Assembly (NCBI GenBank): GCA_902496125.1
Contig: CABUZU010000047.1
Location: forward strand, 1-14,017
DNA from: an uncultured Lachnospiraceae bacterium
Lineage (GTDB): Bacteria; Bacillota; Clostridia; Lachnospirales; Lachnospiraceae
Reading direction: 5' to 3'
DNA length: 14,017 bases
Part shown: piece by piece, positions 6,908 to 13,602 of the stretch
Numbering within the stretch: the first letter of the stretch is position 1
Layout: every line of letters begins with the position of its first letter
Program-made: the position numbers and the translations under genes
The notes under the pieces: model-generated
Told to the model about the DNA's origin: nothing
The model's database searches: none
The model's input: only the letters and a program-made list of their open reading frames with translations

Positions 6908-7850
6908 CCCAGACCGCTATGTACAGCAGTATGAGGCATTTGCATTACAGATGGCAAATCCATTTGTATTATCAAATACAGCACCGAAAAGAGGAGAATT
7001 AAACGTAGTAAATGCATGGGGTGTTACTCGTTCTTTCCCAGAAGGAACACCAGGACCATTCCCTGTACATGATGAAGAACACATTGTATGTAAAGATGTT
7101 GCAGAATGGAGAAAATATGTAAAAGCTCCTAACGTAATCTTCCCAGAATCTGATTGGGAACCATTCATCAAACAGGCAGAGGCTGTAGACCGTGATGAAT
7201 ACTTTGTAACATCAGCAGTTATTCCAGGTATTTTTGAACAATGCCACTATTTATTAGAAATCCAGAACTGTTTAATCGCATTCTATGAAGAACCAGAAGC
7301 AATGCACGAACTTATCGATTACATTGCAGATTGGGAAGTACAGTATGCAGAACAGATTTGTAAATATATTAAACCAGATGCCATCTTCCATCATGATGAT
7401 TGGGGTAGCCAGATTTCTACCTTCCTTTCACCAGATATGTTTGAAGAATTCTATTTACCAGCTTATAAGAAAGTTTATGGCTACTATAAAGAACATGGCG
7501 TAGAATTAATCATTCACCATTCTGACTCTTATGCAGCAACTTTAGTACCTTTCATGATTGATATGGGTATTGATATTTGGCAGGGTGTTATGAAATCTAA
7601 TAACATTCCTGAATTAATCAAACAATATGGTGGACAGATTTCATTCATGGGTGGTGTTGATTCCGCAGAAGTAGACCATGAAGGCTGGACAGTAGACCAA
7701 GTAAGACAAAAAGTATTTGAAGCTTGTGATGCATGTGGTAAGAAATATTTCATTCCTTGCGGTTCTCAGGGTGGTCCTATGAGTACTTATCCAGGTGTTT
7801 ATGAAGAAATTTCAAAACAGATTGCAGAAAAGAGCAAATTAGATTTCTAA
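6861..7850 (+). CDS. Uroporphyrinogen decarboxylase-superfamily protein, probable corrinoid-linked methyltransferase
   Basis: A 329-residue URO-D/MtaA/CmuA-type TIM barrel. It is unlikely to be HemE: I do not see HemE's N-terminal RQAGR motif, and no haem genes are nearby. In MtaA-like methyltransferases a Zn2+ site is built from H-x-C and a later Cys. Here the equivalent stretch reads IIHHSDSYAAT (H220, D222) with C300 in FIPCGSQGG, so Asp may replace the first Cys; alternatively the register is H219/S221. HHDDWGSQ (177-184) and FMGGVDSAE (262-270) are further conserved-looking barrel motifs. The substrate is unknown. No corrinoid protein or methylcobamide partner is in the window, so it acts alone or with distant genes. 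A strong AAGGAGG (6845-6851) sits nine bases before the ATG. Twelve of 18 Phe codons are TTC, unlike its neighbours, suggesting high expression. It ends at the hairpin at 7863-7892. Confidence 0.8.
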   Translation: MLTKRQNLLETLKGGNPDRYVQQYEAFALQMANPFVLSNTAPKRGELNVVNAWGVTRSFPEGTPGPFPVHDEEHIVCKDVAEWRKYVKAPNVIFPESDWEPFIKQAEAVDRDEYFVTSAVIPGIFEQCHYLLEIQNCLIAFYEEPEAMHELIDYIADWEVQYAEQICKYIKPDAIFHHDDWGSQISTFLSPDMFEEFYLPAYKKVYGYYKEHGVELIIHHSDSYAATLVPFMIDMGIDIWQGVMKSNNIPELIKQYGGQISFMGGVDSAEVDHEGWTVDQVRQKVFEACDACGKKYFIPCGSQGGPMSTYPGVYEEISKQIAEKSKLDF

Positions 7851-7862
7851 TTCTTAATAAAT

Positions 7863-7892
7863 AAAAACCCCATCATTTAGATGGGGTTTTTT
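7863..7892. terminator. Bidirectional rho-independent terminator shared by the methyltransferase-like and PucR-like genes
   Basis: The stem AAAAACCCCATC (7863-7874 region) pairs with GATGGGGTTTTT (7880-7891) around the loop ATTTA (7875-7879). The plus strand ends in TTTTTT, and the minus strand ends in TTTTT followed by AT-rich sequence. The minus-strand gene's TAA stop (7877-7879) lies in the loop, and its final codons (Lys-Asn-Pro-Ile) form one arm. Confidence 0.92.
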
Positions 7893-9454
7893 GATTTGTG
7901 TTTTAATATATAGAACGATAATGTAAGATAAAGTCTTGTTTCATTATCGTCAAGGTCAAGCTGTGTCAGTTCATGGATACGGTCGAGACGATAAAACAAT
8001 GTGCTTCTGTGGATAAATAATTCCCTAGAAGTTTGCATAGCATTTCTTTCATTTTGAATATACACGTCTAAGGTCTTAAAAAAATTCGTATTATTTTTGT
8101 TATCGTAATCCTTTAAAATCAACAATTTATTTGAACAGATTTGTTCAGGTGTCAATTCAGTAATTGCCATATCTACAATGTATTGCAGCGAGAAGTCTTT
8201 AAAATAAAATTGCCAGAACATTCCATTTTGTCTAAGACCGTAATCAAGAGCAATCTGTGCTTGACGGTGGTATTCAGGAGTTTGGCAAAAGTCCTTATAG
8301 ACATTGCTAATTCCAGCCATTAAAAGTCCTTCACGGATAATGATGGATAACCTGCTCATATAATCGCTTAAATCACCTTGATAAACCGTTAAGTTAACAA
8401 TTAATAAAATATTACTTTCATAGTAAAAAGCGTAACTGCCATTTAGCGTTGCTTCAATAAAGTTACAGGTACTAAGAATGGTTCGCATATTTCGATCACG
8501 TTCTTGGATTCCTAAGGTAATGCAGACATAGGTGTCATAAAGATGCCAGTTATTTAAGGCGAGATTACTTTGAATGGCTTCTGGATATCGTAGGCTTTTA
8601 TTGATAACGCTAATTAAAAACGTTTCAAAAGGTCTAGAATAGGAACTGTCTTTTAGATTATGTCTATAGAGTGCTACCATCAGCATATTTACAAAATGTT
8701 CTAGTGCTAGATGAAAACTTGGCTTTAATGGAGATTCAATTTCATCAATACAAACACGTCCTTCGTATTGTCCATAGTCATTCCAAATGTTCATATATAA
8801 AATTCGATATCCTCGTTGTTCCTTTGAAAACATATCGGCTCCAACCGTAGTAAGTGTTCCAATATATTCTTTGTCTAATTTAAAATCATTGATGAGCTCT
8901 GTAGGAACTCGGTTTAGACCAGTAACAGGATCTTTTTCCCAAATGAGCATAGGAGCTACATATTTTGGACAAGCAATGATATAAAAATTAGAATCATGAA
9001 TAAACAGTGGGTTTTTAAAATGTTCATAGGCAATTTCACAAAGCCTTGCGACGCCACAGTCTTCATTTAACGCTTCTTGGAGTTTAAATGACCAATCTGC
9101 ATTTGTTATAAAGACTTGCTTGACAAAATCATAAACCTTCCAAGCATCCGTTTCTTCTGGAAGAGAGATGACATTGTATTGTCCATTGTCTAGTCCTTTT
9201 GGTAAAGAACCAAGTACAATTAAAAAGGAATCGTCCCAACTGCTATCGGATAGAAAGTCTTGTGGAAGTTGGCCGGATGTCATCACGTAAACATATTCAG
9301 GGGAGAGGGTAATTCCTGTATGATACATTTGCACATCTAAAAGACAACCGCGGTCTTTCTTTCGATAGAACACTAGTGTAAAGAGTTCTTCTTCAAATTC
9401 ATCCACTAAAGTCTGCATATTTAGTAAAAATTTAAACTTTTGTTTTTTTGACAT
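7877..9454 (-). CDS. PucR/CdaR-family transcriptional regulator
   Basis: A 525-residue probable DNA-binding regulator. The C-terminus (about residues 459-515) is a PucR-type helix-turn-helix (HTH_30): TLDVYIQNERNAMQTSRELF, then IHRSTLFYRLDRIHELTQLDLDD. This matches the usual pattern of a staggered helix followed by the HR-TL-YRL-RI-ELTGLDL recognition segment. Residues about 300-405 fit the GGDEF-like middle domain of CdaR proteins. Residues about 115-235 look like a GAF/PAS-type sensor (IHDSNFYIIACPKY), and the first 100 are a variable input region. The ligand is unknown. The ATG at 9454 has AGGAGG 13 bases upstream (within 9467-9473), an unusually long gap; no in-frame start lies closer upstream. 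It is convergent with the methyltransferase-like gene and divergent from yceG, so either neighbour, or itself, may be its target. Confidence 0.85.
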   Translation of the reverse strand: MSKKQKFKFLLNMQTLVDEFEEELFTLVFYRKKDRGCLLDVQMYHTGITLSPEYVYVMTSGQLPQDFLSDSSWDDSFLIVLGSLPKGLDNGQYNVISLPEETDAWKVYDFVKQVFITNADWSFKLQEALNEDCGVARLCEIAYEHFKNPLFIHDSNFYIIACPKYVAPMLIWEKDPVTGLNRVPTELINDFKLDKEYIGTLTTVGADMFSKEQRGYRILYMNIWNDYGQYEGRVCIDEIESPLKPSFHLALEHFVNMLMVALYRHNLKDSSYSRPFETFLISVINKSLRYPEAIQSNLALNNWHLYDTYVCITLGIQERDRNMRTILSTCNFIEATLNGSYAFYYESNILLIVNLTVYQGDLSDYMSRLSIIIREGLLMAGISNVYKDFCQTPEYHRQAQIALDYGLRQNGMFWQFYFKDFSLQYIVDMAITELTPEQICSNKLLILKDYDNKNNTNFFKTLDVYIQNERNAMQTSRELFIHRSTLFYRLDRIHELTQLDLDDNETRLYLTLSFYILKHKSKNPI

Positions 9455-9478
9455 ATTTGATTTTTTCCCTCCTATGTG

Positions 9479-9495
9479 ATATCATCTAATGATAT
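9479..9495. repeat. 17-bp palindrome between the PucR-like gene and yceG, candidate operator
   Basis: ATATCAT-CTA-ATGATAT is a perfect inverted repeat with 7-bp arms in a 74-base divergent intergenic region. It overlaps the first bases of the yceG -10 (9493-9498) and lies just upstream of the regulator's ribosome binding site. That position would suit autoregulation or control of the Ter operon. AT-rich composition raises the chance of a fortuitous palindrome. Confidence 0.45.
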
Positions 9496-9498
9496 AAT
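9490..9498 (+). promoter_or_regulatory. Extended -10 promoter of the yceG-telA-terD operon
   Basis: TGATATAAT combines a perfect TATAAT (9493-9498) with the TG one base upstream, the extended -10 element that can substitute for a -35. No -35-like hexamer is found 16-18 bases upstream. The expected transcript start is near 9505, leaving a leader of about 24 bases. I found no convincing promoter for the minus-strand gene in this gap. Confidence 0.55.
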
Positions 9499-9528
9499 AA
9501 CACAAATTTATAAATAGTAGGTAATAAA

Positions 9529-11805
9529 ATGTTTGAATATAAAAAAATAATAAATACAGAAGACTATTTTTTAGATTTTAATAATCGAAGAGAAAAAGGT
9601 GTTTACTTTTATCGTATCAATGGATATAATGAAGAAATTAAAAACTTTATTTTAAAATATGATGAGATGGCAAGAAAAACAGGGGTTGTTATTGAAGGCA
9701 AGATTCCAAATCCAGATGAGAAAAATTTAGCTTACTATAGTGAAATGATGGGGATGGATTTTAGAATGGATGAAAAATTTATCTTTGATGCCCTTTATAA
9801 GTGGCTTCCAAGGATGAATAACTATCAGAGGAAAAATGTAGCTTCTTCTATTTATTATACACTAAATTCAATGAAGCGTGAGGGCAAGAACGAAAATATG
9901 CTTAAAAACGCGTATATTAAATTTATGTGTTGGTTGTATTATAAATTTGAAAGAATCGTAAATCAGCTTGGAGAAAACAAGATTCCAAAGATTTTGTATG
10001 AAGGAGAGATTAGCAATTATGAATTAAAATTGCTTGCAATTTTGTCAAATGCTGGATGTGATATTGTTTTATTGCAATATCATAAGGATGCAAGTTACCA
10101 GAAATTAGATGCTAAAAATCAAATATCCTATCCATTAGAGTTACCAGGTATGGTGGATTTTCCGAAGGGATTTAATTTAAAAACACTAAGAAAGGAACGA
10201 GAAGAGAAGAACAATCTTCAAAAATTGTACGGCAAACTTCCAGATGTTTCAAATTGTACGAATGCATGGATTAGTGGGAAAGGGTTAGAAGATTTTAAAG
10301 TTCCTGTGGCACAACGAGGAGAGGATAAGCGATTTTTCTATAATTGCTTTTATCGAATTTATGGGGTAGAGGATAAGGTTACGTATTTAAATAAGCTCTA
10401 TCAGTTTTATACCGGGTTAAAAAATAATAATCGTTCGGTTGTTGTAGTAGAAGGAAAAATCCCAGTTCCGACAATGGAAGAGATTAACCGTATTCCACGA
10501 AGAAATTATTCTGATGTGGAATATATGCTCTATGAGTTGTCGCAAAATATTAAAGATTTTATTAATATTGAGTTACAACTCTTGTTAAATAAAGCATTTA
10601 TTGATATAATGCTTGAAGAGTCGAAAATTATGGGCATGAATATTAATAAGCTACTAAATAAGGCTGTCTATCTATTGTGTTGGATAAAACGCTATCAATC
10701 GAAGCTTTTTGCAAGTTGGAAGATGCCAGCTGTTAGTTGTTTTATTTATCTAGGTGGATGTAAGAATGAGAATGAAGCCTTATTTTTAAAACTACTGTCA
10801 AGGCTTCCAGTTGATGTATTAATCCTTGTGCCAAATTTAAATGAGGTTTGTTGCTTAAAGGATAAATTGCTTTATGAAATTCACTATGAGACTTCATTAA
10901 ATGTAGATAAGTTTCCAACGGATACAAGTAATCTACATATGGGTACCGTTGCTTATCATGCAGAAAGAGAATTAGATACCCTGATGTATGATAATTCTGG
11001 AATCTATCGAAACAGGCAATATAGGAAGGCAAATACATTAGACCTTCTTACCATGTATGAAGAGATTTCGATTTTATGGGATCAGGAGTTAAAATATCGA
11101 CCGAATTTTAGCGTAGTAGATGATGTGGTAAATATTCCTGTAATCTTTGCGAAGGTATCAGGAGTAAAGGAAGGAAATGTAAATCAGTATTGGCAAGATA
11201 TTAGAAAGCTAATTACGGAGGATACTTTTGTAATACAGAAGGCACCATTTATTCATTCGACAGACTATAATCCATTAAAGGGAAGATGTGTAGAGTTCTT
11301 TAAAAATGGACGACTTCAAAAAAATAAAATAAAATCTCATCCAGAATATCCTTATGGATTTTTACGAGAAGAGGTACAGGAGCATTTATTAGACAAGTTA
11401 GAGCTTTTAATTAATCAAAAAACGATACAGGGAACCTTTGAGAATGGAACCGAGTATACGATTATTGCAACAGTTTTAAATTTAAATAAAAAGCTCATAC
11501 AGATGATTCAACGATTTGATTTTACAAAGAAGAATCCAAAATTAATTTATGTTGCGACAACGGAGCAGACGATTTCATTAGAGGATAGCATTTTAGTTGC
11601 ATTTTTAAATCTAATTGGTTTTGATATTGTATTCTTTGTTCCAACTGGTTATCAAATTGAAAGTCGATTTTTTAATAAAAAGCTAATGGAAGAGCATCAG
11701 ATAGGAGAATATATCTATGATTTACGTGTACCGAATTTAGAAAGCGGTACTGCAAATAAAAATCACCTTTCATGGCGTGATAGAATATTTAAGAGAGGTA
11801 ATTGA
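9529..11805 (+). CDS. yceG: YceG-family protein of a Ter stress operon, three degenerate repeats
   Basis: A 758-residue soluble protein assigned to the YceG family (Pfam 'putative component of biosynthetic module') from its position before telA/terD and motifs such as VVVVEGKIP, YLGGCKNENEALFLKLLSRLP and SHPEYPYGFLREEV. The biochemical role is unknown. Three repeats of about 250 residues can be read. Each has a FYRI.G-like start (27-31, 275-279, 540-545), then a beta strand ending in EGKIP or a decayed form (56-60, 308-312, about 568-573). Next come a helical stretch and a Rossmann-like beta-helix-beta unit (153-185, 400-437, 669-710). B. subtilis YceG is, from memory, about 540 residues, so this copy appears to carry an extra repeat. 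The Shine-Dalgarno is weak (AGG at 9519-9521). Phe codons are nearly all TTT in its first third. The TGA is one base from the telA ATG. Confidence 0.8.
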   Translation: MFEYKKIINTEDYFLDFNNRREKGVYFYRINGYNEEIKNFILKYDEMARKTGVVIEGKIPNPDEKNLAYYSEMMGMDFRMDEKFIFDALYKWLPRMNNYQRKNVASSIYYTLNSMKREGKNENMLKNAYIKFMCWLYYKFERIVNQLGENKIPKILYEGEISNYELKLLAILSNAGCDIVLLQYHKDASYQKLDAKNQISYPLELPGMVDFPKGFNLKTLRKEREEKNNLQKLYGKLPDVSNCTNAWISGKGLEDFKVPVAQRGEDKRFFYNCFYRIYGVEDKVTYLNKLYQFYTGLKNNNRSVVVVEGKIPVPTMEEINRIPRRNYSDVEYMLYELSQNIKDFINIELQLLLNKAFIDIMLEESKIMGMNINKLLNKAVYLLCWIKRYQSKLFASWKMPAVSCFIYLGGCKNENEALFLKLLSRLPVDVLILVPNLNEVCCLKDKLLYEIHYETSLNVDKFPTDTSNLHMGTVAYHAERELDTLMYDNSGIYRNRQYRKANTLDLLTMYEEISILWDQELKYRPNFSVVDDVVNIPVIFAKVSGVKEGNVNQYWQDIRKLITEDTFVIQKAPFIHSTDYNPLKGRCVEFFKNGRLQKNKIKSHPEYPYGFLREEVQEHLLDKLELLINQKTIQGTFENGTEYTIIATVLNLNKKLIQMIQRFDFTKKNPKLIYVATTEQTISLEDSILVAFLNLIGFDIVFFVPTGYQIESRFFNKKLMEEHQIGEYIYDLRVPNLESGTANKNHLSWRDRIFKRGN

Positions 11806-11806
11806 T

Positions 11807-12961
11807 ATGGGACTTAATCTTAATAGACCAACGACAACTGCAACACCGACACAAGCACAGATCCCAGACCCGAAGGAAGAACTAGAGGTTGTGGAAAAAT
11901 ATGACATTGTTTCAGATAGGCAACAGATGAGTACGGAGCTAGTAGGTTCGAAGGAAGTGGACGACCTTGCAAGTACAATGGATGTCTATAATCTAGAAAC
12001 CATCGTTTCATTTGGTGCCGAGGCAGCAGAGGAAATTTCAAAAGCGTCCGATGTTGTTTTAAATAGCATGAATATGTCACAAGTTGATGATTCAAGTGAG
12101 ATGTTAAAGACATTAGCAAATATTATGTCAAAGTTTGATGTCGAAGAACTAAAAGAAAATCCGAAGTTTTTAGAGAAGTTCTTTGGTGGTGCTAAGAAGA
12201 AATTAGATAAAATTTTATCCAAATATCAAACAATGGGTGGAGAAGTAGATAAAATCTATGTACAGCTTAAACAGTATGAGGAAGAAATTAAACAGTCCAA
12301 TCGTAAGCTAAACCAGATGTTTGATGCCAACGTGGGATATTATCATGAATTGGTAAAATATATTTTAGCAGGGGAACAAGGTTGTAAGGAAATAGAAGCC
12401 TATATTGCACAAAGACAGGCTGATTTTGAAGCAACAGGTGACAATTCGATTCAGTTTGAAATTCAGACTTTGCAGCAGGCTCTTATGATGCTAGAGCAGC
12501 GAACTCAAGACCTTCGAACCGCAGAAAGTGTTGCAATGCAGTCGATTCCAATGATTAAGACAATGGCATTTAGCAATATGAATCTTGTAAGAAAGATTAA
12601 TTCAGCCTTTATTATTACATTACCAGTATTTAAACAGTCCTTAGCACAGGCAATTATGCTAAAACGTCAAAAGATTCAAGCGGATGCACTGCAAGCATTA
12701 GATGAGAAGACCAATGAGATGTTAATTAAAAATGCTCAAAATACAGTAAATCAGTCGAAGATGACTGCACAGATGGTAGCAGGCAGTTCGATTAAGATTG
12801 AAACACTAGAAACAACTTGGAAGACCATTGTAGATGGTATTGAAGAGACGAGACAGATTCAAGAAAATGCGAAAAAGCAACGTATTGAAGATAGGGCACG
12901 TCTTGAGAATATCAAAACAGAGTTTAACAAGATGTATCATATGCCAAATAAGAAGAAATAA
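11807..12961 (+). CDS. telA: Toxic anion resistance protein TelA family (YceH-like)
   Basis: A 384-residue member of the TelA/KlaA family, linked to tellurite and other cell-envelope or antimicrobial stresses; its molecular function is unsettled. A Thr/Pro/Gln-rich N-terminal tail (about 1-25) is followed by an almost entirely alpha-helical body. The body has coiled-coil-like heptads around 115-175 and 285-375, plus the conserved VGYYHELVKYILAGE and TAESVAMQSIPMIKTMAFSN stretches. No membrane segment is seen. The start at 11807 is chosen over an upstream in-frame ATG at 11777: AGAGG (11794-11798) is eight bases before it, MGLNLNRP resembles a normal N-terminus, and it follows the yceG stop by one base. 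The tight yceG-telA-terD spacing indicates one operon and probably coupled translation. Confidence 0.92.
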   Translation: MGLNLNRPTTTATPTQAQIPDPKEELEVVEKYDIVSDRQQMSTELVGSKEVDDLASTMDVYNLETIVSFGAEAAEEISKASDVVLNSMNMSQVDDSSEMLKTLANIMSKFDVEELKENPKFLEKFFGGAKKKLDKILSKYQTMGGEVDKIYVQLKQYEEEIKQSNRKLNQMFDANVGYYHELVKYILAGEQGCKEIEAYIAQRQADFEATGDNSIQFEIQTLQQALMMLEQRTQDLRTAESVAMQSIPMIKTMAFSNMNLVRKINSAFIITLPVFKQSLAQAIMLKRQKIQADALQALDEKTNEMLIKNAQNTVNQSKMTAQMVAGSSIKIETLETTWKTIVDGIEETRQIQENAKKQRIEDRARLENIKTEFNKMYHMPNKKK

Positions 12962-12983
12962 TGGATACAGGAGGAAATAGATT

Positions 12984-13565
12984 ATGCCTATTAATTTATC
13001 CAAAGGACAAAAAGTAGATTTAACGAAAGGAAATCCTAGTCTTAAAAAGATTATGGTAGGACTTGGATGGGATGTCAATGCGTTTGATACCGGTGCTGAT
13101 TTTGACTTAGATGCAGCAGCATTTATGCTAGGTGATAATGGCAAATGCCCAACAGAAAAAGAATTTATCTTTTATGGAAATCTGGAACATGGAAGTGGCG
13201 CTGTAAAGCATATGGGAGATAACTTAACTGGTAGTGGTGCTGGAGATGACGAACAGATTCTTATCGATTTAACAAAGATTCCAGAAAATGTCTCTAAAAT
13301 TGCCTTTACGGTAACCATTTATGATGCAGATGTAAGAAGACAAAATTTTGGACAGGTTTCGAATGCGTTTATTCGTATTGTCGATGAAACGACCGATTCA
13401 GAGCTTATTCGTTATGACTTAGCAGAAGATTTTTCAATCGAGACTGCGGTAGTTGTAGGTGAATTATATAAACACAATGGACAATGGAAATTTAATGCTA
13501 TTGGTAGTGGATTCCAGGGTGGACTTGCAGCACTTTGCGGTCATTATGGAATTGAAGTAGCGTAA
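12984..13565 (+). CDS. terD: TerD-family calcium-binding stress protein, first tandem copy
   Basis: A 193-residue full-length TerD domain protein (TerD/TerE/TerZ, B. subtilis YceC-YceE). The family folds as a beta sandwich that binds Ca2+ through acidic loops. The expected elements are present: GADFDLDAAAFML (37-49), with the D39/D41/D43 cluster, and MGDNLTGSGAGDDEQ (77-91), the second acidic loop. IAFTVTIYDADVRRQNFGQVSNAFIRI (106-132) completes the core. AGGAGG at 12969-12974 is nine bases before the ATG, 22 bases after telA. It is a close paralogue of the next gene. Cytosolic location is expected. Family studies connect such proteins to tellurite resistance, phage and colicin resistance, and metal sensing, but which applies here is unknown. 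Confidence 0.95.
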   Translation: MPINLSKGQKVDLTKGNPSLKKIMVGLGWDVNAFDTGADFDLDAAAFMLGDNGKCPTEKEFIFYGNLEHGSGAVKHMGDNLTGSGAGDDEQILIDLTKIPENVSKIAFTVTIYDADVRRQNFGQVSNAFIRIVDETTDSELIRYDLAEDFSIETAVVVGELYKHNGQWKFNAIGSGFQGGLAALCGHYGIEVA

Positions 13566-13602
13566 TTGTTAAAAATAAATAGGAATATTAGGAGGAATTC
13601 AT

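Noticed and set aside
6861..7850. Annotation as HemE (uroporphyrinogen decarboxylase)
   Set aside because: HemE signature motifs are not visible and no haem or sirohaem genes are nearby. The His-x-Asp and distal Cys pattern fits the methyltransferase side of the superfamily better.
9448..9478. TTGACA at 9448-9453 as the -35 of yceG
   Set aside because: It lies in the first codons of the divergent regulator gene and is 39 bases from the TATAAT; no -10 follows at 16-18 bases.
10742..11038. 98-codon minus-strand frame inside yceG
   Set aside because: Composition looks like an antisense shadow (His/Tyr/Leu-rich), with no start signals.
11777..11806. Upstream in-frame ATG for telA
   Set aside because: It would lie inside the yceG 3' end with no Shine-Dalgarno. 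ATG 11807 has AGAGG at the right distance and a normal N-terminus.
12806..13144. 112-codon minus-strand frame across telA and the first terD
   Set aside because: It spans two clearly real genes and an intergenic gap on the opposite strand; the hydrophobic stretch results from antisense reading.
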